DNA from: Photobacterium gaetbulicola Gung47
Lineage (GTDB): Bacteria > Pseudomonadota > Gammaproteobacteria > Enterobacterales > Vibrionaceae
Length of the DNA stretch: 64,000 nucleotides
Reading direction: 5' to 3'
Assembly (NCBI GenBank): GCA_000940995.1
Contig: CP005973.1
Location: 1,984,001 to 2,048,000 of the forward strand
Shown here: one piece after another, positions 44,763-53,338 of the stretch
Layout: the number at the start of each line of letters is the position of its first letter
How positions within the stretch are numbered: position 1 is the stretch's first letter
The notes under the pieces: generated by a model
What the model was told of the DNA's origin: nothing
Databases searched by the model: none
Seen by the model: only the letters and a program-made list of their open reading frames with translations
Made by a program: the position numbers and the translations under genes

Positions 44763-45365
44763 CTATTTGATGCGATCACTCTGACGTATGATTTTTCTGA
44801 GATATCTCAGGCATGGCTCGGAGGTGGGAGACTTTAATAGCCGTTGTTTTGTGCCCAGTGGAATGGGGAGAATTTCCAGCCAGCGCCAGCAAATCCAGTT
44901 GGTGTTGAATTGGTTTGTTGGCGAGCTTAAAGCACCGGAATTCAATTGCTGGTTGGGATACTCACTCGTAAGTTGCAAAAGACGCATCACAAGCAGATCA
45001 TCGTCGGGGAGGACGCTATCTTGCCATAGTGGGTAGACTTGCCCCTCGAGGTGCTGATGCTGAACGCCAGAGGCGGTGACTTTTCCCCAGTGCCGGATAG
45101 CAAGCTTAAGCTTGATTTGGCTTCCGCTGAGCCAGTCGACGTCCTCTATGGCTGCAAACATGATAATGTCACCGCTATTACCGGCAATTTGGCCCGAATC
45201 ATCTTGCATAACAAGCCACAAGCCACCTGCACGTAATCCGTCAGTAACGGTATGGGTGAAGCGGTATCCGGTACCATTGATGTTGCCATTACCCATAGGC
45301 ATGAAATGATCACGGCATTTTAGATAGGGTAAGCGTTTAAATTCATTTGAGATCAACGACACCAT
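44763..45365 (-). CDS. Stand-alone LON substrate-binding-domain protein
   Basis: A 200-residue protein without protease or ATPase domains. The C-terminal half matches the LON N-terminal domain pattern: FAAIEDVDWLSGSQIKLKL, VYPLWQDSVLPDDDLL, then the diagnostic ICWRWLEILPIPLGTKQRLL. The assignment rests on that pattern. It is the first gene of the operon (48 bases before rpoE, same strand), with a strong AAAGGAGG site before the ATG at 45365. Its place suggests a role in the oxidative stress response, perhaps as a substrate adaptor. Confidence 0.65.
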   Translation of the reverse strand: MVSLISNEFKRLPYLKCRDHFMPMGNGNINGTGYRFTHTVTDGLRAGGLWLVMQDDSGQIAGNSGDIIMFAAIEDVDWLSGSQIKLKLAIRHWGKVTASGVQHQHLEGQVYPLWQDSVLPDDDLLVMRLLQLTSEYPNQQLNSGALSSPTNQFNTNWICWRWLEILPIPLGTKQRLLKSPTSEPCLRYLRKIIRQSDRIK

Positions 45366-45382
45366 GCGTCCTCCTTTATTGG

Positions 45383-45412
45383 GTATTACGTGGGTAAGTC
45401 ATGTTTGGATGA
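45383..45412 (-). promoter_or_regulatory. Possible RpoE-dependent promoter
   Basis: On the minus strand TCATCC (45412-45407) and TAATAC (45388-45383) are 18 bases apart, one mismatch from the TGATCC element reported for RpoE/ChrR-type sigma factors. It gives only a short leader before the LON-domain gene. Weak evidence. Confidence 0.3.
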
Positions 45413-45528
45413 CTGTGTTTTCTGTTTGTGGAGTCGGAGGGATTCTCAAGATTGAGATTTTTTTTGTGATCGGGTGAAAGTCAGGCATACGTATCTGACG
45501 CCACAGGCAACCACGAAGGAATGATCTG

Positions 45529-45955
45529 ATGAAAGCCAAGTCACTTACCCTTGCTGTTGTTTCGGCACTTGCCCTTGCCCTTGCCGGTTTGGAAATGATT
45601 GATTATCAGGCCGTCAGCAGCTTGTTGAGCGTGGACAGTGGGACCTATGACGTGTTCGCTGTGGGTCAAACTGCGGACATTGTGCCTGAAGGCGGTGATG
45701 TTCGCCTTGATGTACTGCATGCACATCTGGCACCTACCGAATTCGTGTGACAGTAGCAGGTTCGAAGGACGTTGCCTTTGACAGTGGTGAGTTGGATTTA
45801 GCCGGAGGTAGTGATTTGATGATCACTGCGGTACCGAATGTCGATGGTGGCGCAGTATCACCGGTGAACTTGCTGGTAGCTGACGGTATCGCGGTGCTGC
45901 GCTGGACGATCTGACATTTGGTATCAATGCCGACAATTTTTCGAGTGCGGAATAA
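45529..45955 (+). pseudogene. Decayed DUF4397-type exported protein
   Basis: The frame starts well (AAGGAATGATCTG, then ATG; signal peptide SLTLAVVSALALALAGL) and runs to a TGA at 45748. The next frame continues the same kind of sequence (VTVAGSKDVAFDSGELDL, then LMITAVPNVDG), and a third frame gives LDDLTFGINADNF before TAA at 45953. Pieces such as LSVDSGTYDVFAVG suggest DUF4397 repeats with an internal deletion joining two repeats. At least two frameshifts are needed, so this is a pseudogene. It is divergent from the RpoE operon. Confidence 0.65.
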
Positions 45956-45973
45956 CCGTGATATCAAACAGAA

Positions 45974-45999
45974 AAGCCATCCTCCGGGATGGCTTGTTT
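45974..45999. terminator. Bidirectional intrinsic terminator
   Basis: A perfect 9-bp stem AAGCCATCC/GGATGGCTT, with T-rich sequence on both sides, between convergent genes. Confidence 0.75.
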
Positions 46000-46040
46000 G
46001 TCTTGGCGTGAAGGGGGCGAGACCAGTATTATCGCTACTG

Positions 46041-46337
46041 TTAAAAGCTGATATCGTAACGGACTTTTCCGCCAGTATTATCGCTGCTGCCTATCATTTC
46101 ATCGTAGGGTGTCACCATCTCGAATACCGCTTGGCGGATCCCTAGTTGACTGAGTTTCTCTTCTGCTTCGTGCAGTGACTGCCCGGTAATGGAACGGTGG
46201 TGATTGTCTTTGAGGTGGTAGAAGTTACCTTTGTTGTCTTCCCCACCAATCAAGTAGCTGGTTGAATCTGCGGTATTGATAATGGTGGGTGTCAATACTC
46301 CCCGTTTCATCAGTGAAAGTAACGCTTCCTGAGTCAT
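46041..46337 (-). CDS. Small conserved protein, DUF6482-like
   Basis: A 98-residue cytoplasmic protein (MTQEALLSLMKRGVLTP, ending KVRYDISF). The ribosome site decides the start: AGGAGT directly abuts the ATG at 46343 but is six bases from the ATG at 46337, so the latter is used. Sequence style (a FYHLKDNHHRSITG middle and an acidic helix) fits DUF6482. Function is unknown. It has its own terminator at 45974. Confidence 0.6.
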   Translation of the reverse strand: MTQEALLSLMKRGVLTPTIINTADSTSYLIGGEDNKGNFYHLKDNHHRSITGQSLHEAEEKLSQLGIRQAVFEMVTPYDEMIGSSDNTGGKVRYDISF

Positions 46338-46490
46338 GGCCATACTCCTGAATGAGAGCAACAGTGCTGTTGCCTTGTCATTAACGCTGATAACAGCGCA
46401 AGCGATCATCTATGGTGTGGTCGCGGATAACGACTTATCAGCGACAAAGTTGGAGGCAGATAGCGGTATCCGCCCTGGTGGTATATTGGC

Positions 46491-46739
46491 TCAGTAGGTC
46501 TCTTTTTTGGGCTTCTTGTCTTTCTTATTGCCTTTACCTGGGTTGTCATCACCATGAACGCTGCGGTTTTCTTGATCCTTTTTCCATTGTTCACACTCTT
46601 CCGAGGTGATCTTTACATTTTCAGACTCCAGCTTCAGGCAATCTTTGCTGATTTCAAAACCGTCGCCAGATATCTTTACATCAGCGGTGGCTCCCAGACT
46701 AACCATCAGGGTCAGTAGGCAGGCAAAAACTCGGTACAT
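46491..46739 (-). CDS. Small exported protein with basic tail
   Basis: An 82-residue protein with a signal peptide (YRVFACLLTLMVSLGATA) and a two-cysteine acidic core (ISKDCLKLESENV, SEECEQWKK). The very basic tail reads GKGNKKDKKPKKETY. The two cysteines could form a disulfide in the periplasm. The family is not recognised. Confidence 0.6.
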   Translation of the reverse strand: MYRVFACLLTLMVSLGATADVKISGDGFEISKDCLKLESENVKITSEECEQWKKDQENRSVHGDDNPGKGNKKDKKPKKETY

Positions 46740-46804
46740 GGCAAATTCCTTGTGGTTGATATCACAACAAGTGTAGAAGCTCTTTTGCTTCTATGTGTTA
46801 AGGA

Positions 46805-47419
46805 CTAGTCAGATTTGATCTCGTAAGCGGCAGTAAATTGCTGGACCGCCGATTCGATGGTGGCCTGCAGTATTGTCGGATCCGGCGCAGGCTGGTGAGC
46901 CATGATCTGCGGCCAGAAGATGGTTGCTTTCAGGCATGAGACAAATTGCTCGGAGGCAATTTCCGGGTGGGCCACATTGAGCTTGCCAGCATCAATCCCG
47001 TCGAGGATCCAGCGGGTGAGGCCATGGCAAGCATCGAGTGGCTGGAACTTCTCTACCATTAAACTTGCCAGCTCCTTGGAACGGATACATTCCGCCATGA
47101 CAACCCGGGCAACGGCCATGAAACTCGGGCTGCATAGTAACTCCACTTCTTTTTGGGCAATGTGGGTCAGCTGATCTGTGATGCTTTGATCTGGCTGGAA
47201 GGGAATAGAGCTGATCACTTTCACATTGGATACTAGCCGCTCAACGATCACCTCGAACAAGCTTTCTTTGGTTGGGTAATACTTGTAAAGCGTTCGTTTT
47301 GACACTTCGGCTTTTTTCGAGATCGCTTCCATACTGGCTAGCTCCAGCCCTTTTTCTGAAAAAATTTCCAGTGCGGCACAGACAATATTTTCCTGTTTAA
47401 TTTCAGCGACTTTACCCAT
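46805..47419 (-). CDS. TetR-family repressor of the MBL-fold gene
   Basis: A 204-residue TetR protein with an AcrR-like helix-turn-helix (residues about 10-56; SMEAISKKAEVSKRTLYKYYPTKE) and a TetR_C_7-like ligand domain with SPSFMAVARVVMAE. It is divergent from the metallo-hydrolase gene at 47539, with two related palindromes between them. It should repress both genes until its ligand binds. Confidence 0.88.
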   Translation of the reverse strand: MGKVAEIKQENIVCAALEIFSEKGLELASMEAISKKAEVSKRTLYKYYPTKESLFEVIVERLVSNVKVISSIPFQPDQSITDQLTHIAQKEVELLCSPSFMAVARVVMAECIRSKELASLMVEKFQPLDACHGLTRWILDGIDAGKLNVAHPEIASEQFVSCLKATIFWPQIMAHQPAPDPTILQATIESAVQQFTAAYEIKSD

Positions 47420-47457
47420 AAAAATTACTCAATTATATGATGGTGTTGAATTAATAT

Positions 47458-47475
47458 GTAAACGGTTGTGTTTAC
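47458..47475. promoter_or_regulatory. TetR operator 1
   Basis: A perfect 6-6-6 palindrome GTAAAC-N6-GTTTAC between the divergent TetR and MBL genes. Confidence 0.65.
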
Positions 47476-47502
47476 TTTTTGGTTGTGATCAATATGATTA
47501 AA

Positions 47503-47520
47503 GTATACACCATCGTTTAC
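47503..47520. promoter_or_regulatory. TetR operator 2
   Basis: GTATAC-N6-GTTTAC, one base from operator 1 in the half sites, 45 bases away and next to the MBL start. Confidence 0.6.
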
Positions 47521-47538
47521 TTTTGAGACTAGCGACGA

Positions 47539-48717
47539 ATGAAAACGACATTGAAAGCATCTTTGGTTGCCATCTTGGGGGCTCTTGGCCTGGCGGCATA
47601 CAGTGGCGGAAGTACCAGCACAGACGGCAGTTATGTGCGCAGCCAAGAAATTCGTCAAGCACGTATCGCCCGTTCGCCGCAATTCAAAGATGGCAAAGTC
47701 ATCACCCAGCTGCCGAGGGTTGAAAGCGAGGAGGGCATGTTGTCGCTGCTGTGGAAATTTTTCATGCAGCGCGATCAGTATAAGCCTCAGCAACGTTTGC
47801 AGTTCCAAGCGGTAGATACCCCGTTGCTGGAGAACCCGAGCAGTGCGCTGCGGGTGACTTGGCTGGGGCATTCGTCTTTGTTTCTGGAGGCGGATGGTGT
47901 GCGCATCCTGATTGACCCGGTGTTTGACCATGCGTCGCCATCGGCGTTTGCCAGAATGTTCTCGCGCAATGTGGATGCACCGGTTAGCCGTGAAGACTTG
48001 CCGCTGCCGGACGTGATCTTGATTTCCCACGACCACTATGATCATTTGGAAGAAGCAACAGCACGTTTCTATGCCGATAAGAACGTACGGTTCTTTGTCC
48101 CGCTGGGGGTGGGGCGCCACCTGGAAAAATGGGGCGTGAAACCGGGCAATATCGAAGAGTTTGACTGGTGGGAAAGTGTCGCTGTCGGGACTGTTCGGAT
48201 TACTTCGGCTCCGGCCAACCATAATTCAGGCCGTGGTCTGTTTGACAGCAATACCACTCTCTGGTCATCCTGGGCGATTCAGGCTGAAGCTGGCAGTGTG
48301 TTTTACAGTGGTGACTCGGCCTATGGTGAACACTTTAAGCAAATTGGTGAGCGGTTGGGGCCGTTTGATATGACCTTTATCGAGGTAGCGGCGAATGTGA
48401 AAGACGGCAAGGGTTATCCAGTAGAAGGCTGGGGGCATATGCAGGCGGCCCACACCATGCAGGCGCATCTTGATGTGGGCGGTGACAAGTTATTTCCGGT
48501 CCACTGGTCGACCTATGAGTTGTTTCTCCACCAATGGGATGAGCCGGTCAATGACTTGATTGCCGAGGCACAGGTACATGACGTGGAATTGGTGACCCCT
48601 TTGGTTGGCCAGAGCTTGGATTTGTCTCTGCCAGTTCAGACTGCCTATTGGTGGCAAGACAGCGAGCAGTGGCAAACGGACAGTGACATGGCCCAGTTGG
48701 CATACCGCGCAGAGTAA
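47539..48717 (+). CDS. MBL-fold metallo-hydrolase, UlaG/NAPE-PLD-like, exported or anchored
   Basis: A 392-residue protein. The hydrophobic N-terminus (LKASLVAILGALGLAAYSGG) is a signal or lipoprotein-like sequence without a good lipobox cysteine. The metallo-beta-lactamase fold is clear: VTWLGHSSLFLEADGVRILIDPVF, the zinc motif ISHDHYDHLE, and later SAPANHNSGRG, YSGDSAYG and FPVHWSTYEL. This group includes UlaG lactonase and NAPE-phospholipase D-like enzymes; a phosphoester of a lipid or a lactone may be the substrate. It is controlled by the divergent TetR. Confidence 0.85.
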   Translation: MKTTLKASLVAILGALGLAAYSGGSTSTDGSYVRSQEIRQARIARSPQFKDGKVITQLPRVESEEGMLSLLWKFFMQRDQYKPQQRLQFQAVDTPLLENPSSALRVTWLGHSSLFLEADGVRILIDPVFDHASPSAFARMFSRNVDAPVSREDLPLPDVILISHDHYDHLEEATARFYADKNVRFFVPLGVGRHLEKWGVKPGNIEEFDWWESVAVGTVRITSAPANHNSGRGLFDSNTTLWSSWAIQAEAGSVFYSGDSAYGEHFKQIGERLGPFDMTFIEVAANVKDGKGYPVEGWGHMQAAHTMQAHLDVGGDKLFPVHWSTYELFLHQWDEPVNDLIAEAQVHDVELVTPLVGQSLDLSLPVQTAYWWQDSEQWQTDSDMAQLAYRAE

Positions 48718-48732
48718 TGGCTGGTAAGGAAT

Positions 48733-48764
48733 AAAAAAGGGCAATCGCTGGCGCGATTGCCCTT
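48733..48764 (-). terminator. Intrinsic terminator of the DUF2541-like gene
   Basis: A 12-bp stem AAGGGCAATCGC/GCGATTGCCCTT, with six T on the minus strand; it also lies after the MBL stop. Confidence 0.85.
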
Positions 48765-48792
48765 GTTGATCATGGTGCTGGATGGGCGATGG

Positions 48793-49170
48793 TTATTGCC
48801 GTCCGTAAACCCTCACCCCCGCCGATGAGCCCTCGGCCTTGCCGAATACTTCGAGGCTTTTCACGCAGCGGGTATAGGCAAACTTGCGCCAGTCAGTCTG
48901 GTCATGCTTGTCTAGCTTGCGGTGAAAATGGATGGTCTTGGTGTCGTCATTGTTGAAGGTCAATACCACACGCTCTAACCGCATATCTCGTTCGGCTTTG
49001 ACGCGGATAGCGTCAACCCGGCGACATACCAGCAAGGGGATCTGTGCGCCATGGTCGCTTTTGCCCAGCAAGATGGTTCTGCCCAGGGTGATTTTGTCGT
49101 CGGCTTGGGCTAGGTTGGAAGCACCGAGTAAGCCAAGGCTCAGTGCCAAAAACATGGAATGCGTTTTCAT
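48793..49170 (-). CDS. Small periplasmic protein, DUF2541/YaaI-like
   Basis: A 125-residue exported protein: signal peptide MKTHSMFLALSLGLLGASNL up to AQA, then a beta-sandwich-like mature part. Mature features LGRTILLGKS, LLVCRRVDAIRV and YTRCVKSLEVFG match the DUF2541 pattern, with two cysteines that can pair. Function is unknown. The start at 49170 is used because it gives the correct signal peptide. Confidence 0.65.
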   Translation of the reverse strand: MKTHSMFLALSLGLLGASNLAQADDKITLGRTILLGKSDHGAQIPLLVCRRVDAIRVKAERDMRLERVVLTFNNDDTKTIHFHRKLDKHDQTDWRKFAYTRCVKSLEVFGKAEGSSAGVRVYGRQ

Positions 49171-49344
49171 CAATAATCTCAATAACAGCAGTACTGTTAA
49201 GCTAAATAGAGAAGTGGGAAATTCTTCCCACCCGTCGCGGGCCCCGCCTGTATGTCTGAACTTACTTGTCAGTGCTTTGCGAGGGCAGCGGAATATACCT
49301 TCGGCTTTGGTTGTTAAAGACAGGGTTGTGTAAAATTTTGCTCT

Positions 49345-50697
49345 CTATGCCTGTCTATTGGTTTGGTCTTCTTCATCGATGGGGGTGTTATCCGCCGCCT
49401 CGATCTCGACTGGCGCTTTTCGGGTTACCGAGACTTTATCCGCCCGGTTGCCATCGACTTGGGTCACCTCGAACTGCCACCCTTCCCATTCGATGCTGTC
49501 TCCCACCGAAGGTAGCCCGCTCAAGGACCACATCAGCATGCCGCTTAGGGTGTGGTAGCCGTTTTTATCCTCATCGGGCAGGGTTTCGAGCTCGAGCAAG
49601 TCTTTGAGCACCAATATTGGGATCAGTCCGTCCATCGACCAACTGCCATCTTCATTTTCCACCGACCAGATATCTTCGGGAGCGCGGGTTTTGAACTCGC
49701 CGGCCAAAGCCTCGAGGATATCTTTCGGGGTCACGATACCCTGGATATCGCCGTATTCATCGACGACGAACGCCATGACATCTCCCGAGTGGCGGAAGTG
49801 CTCAAGCAGTTGGATCCCGGTCCAGTTTTCCGGAATAAATACCGGTGGCAGCAGGTAGTGCTCTATCGGGCTGCGCGGCCTGGCGATGTGGTATTGCAAC
49901 AGCTGTTTGGTGGTGATGATGCCTTTGGGGTTATCCATATTGCCTCTGATCACCGGAAAGTGCTGGTGACTGGAGGCGACCAGAAAGTTGAGGTTGCTTT
50001 CGCTTGGCTTATCGAGATCCAGCGCCACGATCTCATTGCGAGGGGTCATCAGCGATGTCACCTTGCGATCATCAAAGTGAAAGACATTTTTGACCATGGC
50101 ATGTTCTTGTTTCTCGATAACCCCCGTCTGTGAACCCTCTGCCAGTACGGCTTTTATATCTTCCTCGGTGAGCACATCACCTTGATTTTCTTTGCCGTGT
50201 TTGCCCAACAGTCGCAGGGTCAGCTCAGTGGAAGTGGCCAGCAAGAAGACAAAAGGTCTGGATAGGCTGGCAAGCACGGTCAGAGGGCGGGCCATCATGC
50301 GGGCAATGCTCTCCGGGCTTAGCTGGGCCAGGCGTTTGGGTACCAGTTCACCAATGACGATGGAGAGGTAGGTGATACCGACAACCACGATGGTGGTGGC
50401 GGCTACGGAGCTGGTCTTGGCGGCGAGGCCAAGTTGCTGGAGGTTGTCGGCCAGAGGCCCTGCGAGGGCGGCTTCACCGAACACCCCGTTGAGGATGCCG
50501 ATGGCGGTAATGCCAATCTGTACGGTGGAAAGAAAGCGGGTCGGCTCCTCGCCGAGCTTGATGGCGGTGGTCGCACCCTTGTCGCCATTGTCTGCCAGTT
50601 TTTGCAGACGACTTTTTCGTGCAGTGACCAGGGCAATTTCCGACATGGCAAAAACGCCATTAAGCAGAATTAGGCCGGCCAAAATTAGCACGTCCAT
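49345..50697 (-). CDS. CNNM/CorC-type membrane protein (hemolysin-family, YtfL-like)
   Basis: A 450-residue protein from the ATG at 50697, which has AAGGAG six bases upstream. Residues about 1-195 are a CNNM (DUF21) membrane domain with four helices (LILLNGVFAMSEIALVTARK). A CBS pair follows (about 215-335; MTPRNEIVALD and GIVTPKDILEAL), then a CorC_HlyC domain (about 350-430). These proteins are linked to magnesium or cobalt efflux and polyamine tolerance. It is a single gene. Confidence 0.88.
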   Translation of the reverse strand: MDVLILAGLILLNGVFAMSEIALVTARKSRLQKLADNGDKGATTAIKLGEEPTRFLSTVQIGITAIGILNGVFGEAALAGPLADNLQQLGLAAKTSSVAATTIVVVGITYLSIVIGELVPKRLAQLSPESIARMMARPLTVLASLSRPFVFLLATSTELTLRLLGKHGKENQGDVLTEEDIKAVLAEGSQTGVIEKQEHAMVKNVFHFDDRKVTSLMTPRNEIVALDLDKPSESNLNFLVASSHQHFPVIRGNMDNPKGIITTKQLLQYHIARPRSPIEHYLLPPVFIPENWTGIQLLEHFRHSGDVMAFVVDEYGDIQGIVTPKDILEALAGEFKTRAPEDIWSVENEDGSWSMDGLIPILVLKDLLELETLPDEDKNGYHTLSGMLMWSLSGLPSVGDSIEWEGWQFEVTQVDGNRADKVSVTRKAPVEIEAADNTPIDEEDQTNRQA

Positions 50698-50882
50698 GAG
50701 GTTCTCCTTCATGTTCGAGGCTTCTGCCTCTAAGCATATGTGTTGAGTTGAAAGTTTGGTGTGAAGTAGCAAACAAGTTTGACCTTAGCGACTCAGAGGC
50801 GGGATGAACATGGAGAAATATTTATCTCTATAAACTGTGTTTTTGATTAAGATGGCGTGAATGAATAAAAGGAAATAAGGCA

Positions 50883-51371
50883 ATGAAAATCGAGATCAAT
50901 TTCTCAACCGAGAGGCTGTCGGTCAAGACCCTAGACCGCACTATGCCGGGGATCCAGGACGAAATCATGACTATGTTTACCGAGCCGGTCAGTCGTCACT
51001 TGCCACCGTCCTGTCAGAATTTCCGCACGGCGGAGGATGTCGCCAACTGGCTTGAGGGCATGGCACGAACCGGTAGTGTGCTGAGGCTAACCTTGCAGCA
51101 GCAAGCGGTGGGGTATCTATTTGTCTTTCCCGAGCCGGAAGACTGCTACCGCTTGGGTTATGTGCTTGACGAAGCTCAATGGGGCAAAGGATTAGCGACC
51201 GAAGCGATGCTGGGGTTGGTGAACTATTTGTCTGCGTATGAACACGCTGCCTGTTTCATTGCCGGGGTTGAGCCCGACAATACCGGGTCGGTCAATGTGC
51301 TTAAGAAGCTTGGCTTTAGTTACAGCTATTCCGAGCAAGACGTCGACTACTACAAACTGCAAAGCGCCTGA
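50883..51371 (+). CDS. GNAT-family N-acetyltransferase
   Basis: A 162-residue acetyltransferase of the RimJ/RimL-like group. The N-terminal strand (STERLSVKTL) and the acetyl-CoA loop (YVLDEAQWGKGLATEAM) are present, and VEPDNTGSVNVLKKLGF is the typical C-terminal NxxSxxVxxKxGF motif. It would acetylate a small amine or a protein N-terminus. It is a single gene, divergent from the CNNM gene. Confidence 0.88.
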   Translation: MKIEINFSTERLSVKTLDRTMPGIQDEIMTMFTEPVSRHLPPSCQNFRTAEDVANWLEGMARTGSVLRLTLQQQAVGYLFVFPEPEDCYRLGYVLDEAQWGKGLATEAMLGLVNYLSAYEHAACFIAGVEPDNTGSVNVLKKLGFSYSYSEQDVDYYKLQSA

Positions 51372-51388
51372 TTCGGAACTCTTGGTGC

Positions 51389-52039
51389 TTAACTCGGCAA
51401 GTGCCCGGTCTTTACTAAAATGACGGTCTCCTGCTCGACAAAGGGATAATGCTCGCTCAGGTGCGGGCTACGTAGCCAAGTACCAGCAGGATACTGTCCG
51501 AACTCATCCTGAAACTCCCCAGACAAAACCAGGATCTCCTCTCCGCCCCAGTGGCGGTGGGGCTGGAAATGCTCGCCAGTCGGCCATTTCACCAAGGCGG
51601 TGTGCTGATGGCCGAACTCATGCAGCGGCATGACTTGTAATCCACCGATCCCCGGTTGCCAGGCGGTGTGCCGGGTATCGATTCGAAGTTGCTGGCTGTC
51701 CTCCGGCATGAACTGGTTGAGTTTGACGAAGATTGTACATCCCCGTTTGCTGAATGGGGCATGCTGGCTGCCCGGCGGGTTACGGATATAGGTACCAGGG
51801 CCAAAATCACCGGTTTCATCTGAGAACACACCATCGAGCACAAAGATCTCTTCACCCATCGGGTGAGGGTGGGGGGCAAATGATGAGCCTTCGGCATAGC
51901 GGACGACACTGGTGGTATGCCCCGACTCTTTGGCTTCGCGCTCAAGTGGCTTGCGCCATACTCCTGATGCAGGGCTGGGCTGCCACTTCATTTTCTCGGT
52001 CTCGATCACCAGCCTTTGCTGAAAATCCATGTTGAGCAT
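51389..52039 (-). CDS. ChrR-like double cupin protein
   Basis: A 216-residue protein made of two ChrR-type cupins and no anti-sigma domain. Cupin 1 has FAPHPHPMGEEIFVLDGVF and GTYIRNPPGSQH; cupin 2 has FQPHRHWGGEEILVLSGEF and GTWLRSPHLSEH. Each keeps the His-x-His and Glu metal ligands. A strong GGGAGGG site precedes the ATG at 52039. It may be a metal-dependent sensor or enzyme in the RpoE-ChrR response whose genes lie 7 kb away. Confidence 0.85.
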   Translation of the reverse strand: MLNMDFQQRLVIETEKMKWQPSPASGVWRKPLEREAKESGHTTSVVRYAEGSSFAPHPHPMGEEIFVLDGVFSDETGDFGPGTYIRNPPGSQHAPFSKRGCTIFVKLNQFMPEDSQQLRIDTRHTAWQPGIGGLQVMPLHEFGHQHTALVKWPTGEHFQPHRHWGGEEILVLSGEFQDEFGQYPAGTWLRSPHLSEHYPFVEQETVILVKTGHLPS

Positions 52040-52189
52040 TATTCACCCTCCCCGGGTAGGTTTCACAATAGGTTAGTTTCGGCCTGCCATTATGCCGCCA
52101 CCCTGCTTAATCATGTTTTTCGCAACAGTTTGGCTGAGTCGGAATGTCACTTTGTTGAGTTCCATATAAGTATCATAATCAGCCATAGA

Positions 52190-52396
52190 ATGGTCAATGA
52201 ATGCTTTGGGGGTGAAGGGTCATCGATCAAAGTGCTTAATGAGTGCAAGAGGAAGAACGTCGAGCTCGGTATCTTGGACAAAGTCGTGTTTAACAAGCTA
52301 CCGCTTCGTGTCGGATACTATGTGATTCTGTTTGGCGAGAAGTTTCTTCGGATTCTGGATGAACTCGAGAAGTTGCAGTATGAACTTGAAAGTTAG
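52190..52396 (+). CDS. Short hypothetical protein, doubtful
   Basis: A 68-residue frame from ATG 52190 with a plausible helical composition (SIKVLNECKRKNVELGI; KFLRILDELEKLQYE). No clear ribosome site and no recognised family. It may be a fragment of a longer lost gene; the same frame stays open back to 52016 without stops. Confidence 0.35.
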   Translation: MVNECFGGEGSSIKVLNECKRKNVELGILDKVVFNKLPLRVGYYVILFGEKFLRILDELEKLQYELES

Positions 52397-52404
52397 TCTG
52401 AAAT

Positions 52405-52432
52405 GAAAAAAGCGCCGACATAATCGGCGCTT
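52405..52432 (-). terminator. Intrinsic terminator of the zinc-ribbon gene
   Basis: A perfect 9-bp stem AAGCGCCGA/TCGGCGCTT with T run on the minus strand. Confidence 0.85.
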
Positions 52433-52471
52433 ATGCTATTGGTTGAGCTTGCTAAGTTGAAATGAGAGAAG

Positions 52472-52690
52472 TTAAAGCTCAAACTCCGGCACTTTTTTCT
52501 TCACCGCATCATGGGTGCCAATATAGAGAAGCTCTTGTTGGCCAAGTCCGCGCATGAAAAATGAAAGACATTTCGGGCACTGCAGTTTTTCCTGTCCTGT
52601 AGTAACCAGTGATTTTTCGTGCCATTTGCGTCTTACTCGGTTTAATCCTGAAGTGTTGTTACATTCGGGGCATCGAATTGGTACTTTCAT
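52472..52690 (-). CDS. Small zinc-ribbon protein
   Basis: A 72-residue protein with two CxxC knuckles, CPEC (Cys7, Cys10) and CPKC (Cys38, Cys41), spaced as in rubredoxin-like zinc ribbons. GAACGATG lies at the ribosome site. It could be a nucleic-acid or protein-binding module; the family is not identified. Confidence 0.65.
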   Translation of the reverse strand: MKVPIRCPECNNTSGLNRVRRKWHEKSLVTTGQEKLQCPKCLSFFMRGLGQQELLYIGTHDAVKKKVPEFEL

Positions 52691-52880
52691 AACATCGTTC
52701 TCCTGACCACTCTGTCTGGTTACAAATTAACCAGAATAACCCCGCACAAAACTTGATATGCATCAGGTTTGTCAGTTGAACTTATGATGTTGCAAAAAAG
52801 TTTTTTATATTTGAGACCAACGTCTTAGCGGCAATTAACAGGGTGTAACGCGAGGTTACAAAACGACATAATTGGTCGCG

Positions 52881-53201
52881 TTACTCGTTGCCCAAAATGG
52901 CCTGCCGCTTGAGCATCAGCTCCTTTGACATTGACTGGGCAGTAATACGCATCCCCTTTTGCTCCAGCCCAATCAGTAATTGCATCCGTAGATTTTCAGC
53001 GCGTTCTTCAAGTGCCTGGCGTTCTTGCTCTGGTTTTTCCGCCGCTTTTTCATAACAGCCAACAATTGACTTGAACAGGTGGGACTCGAAGCTGGTTCTT
53101 TCTTCCGGTTGAATCGTGCGTGATTCCTTCACTTCACCATTGGCCTTGCGGCGGTTGTAGTCTTGGATCTGGTTTTCAGCGATCAGGTCGAACACACTCA
53201 T
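52881..53201 (-). CDS. Helical hypothetical protein
   Basis: A 106-residue, highly charged, helix-rich protein (ENQIQDYNRRKANGEVKE; EKPEQERQALEERAENLRM) with likely coiled coil in residues about 45-85. No signal peptide. Not recognised; a conserved Vibrionaceae protein is possible. Confidence 0.5.
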   Translation of the reverse strand: MSVFDLIAENQIQDYNRRKANGEVKESRTIQPEERTSFESHLFKSIVGCYEKAAEKPEQERQALEERAENLRMQLLIGLEQKGMRITAQSMSKELMLKRQAILGNE

Positions 53202-53338
53202 AGCATTACATTCTCTGTGGATATTTCGTGCCCATCATAGCCCCGCAGATTGAATAGGTGCTGAAAAATGCCTTGGGGAAGTGTTTCGAAATGTGTTTGG
53301 GCAGCGCTGAGATAAACGCTGTTTTCATCCTTAGGCCT

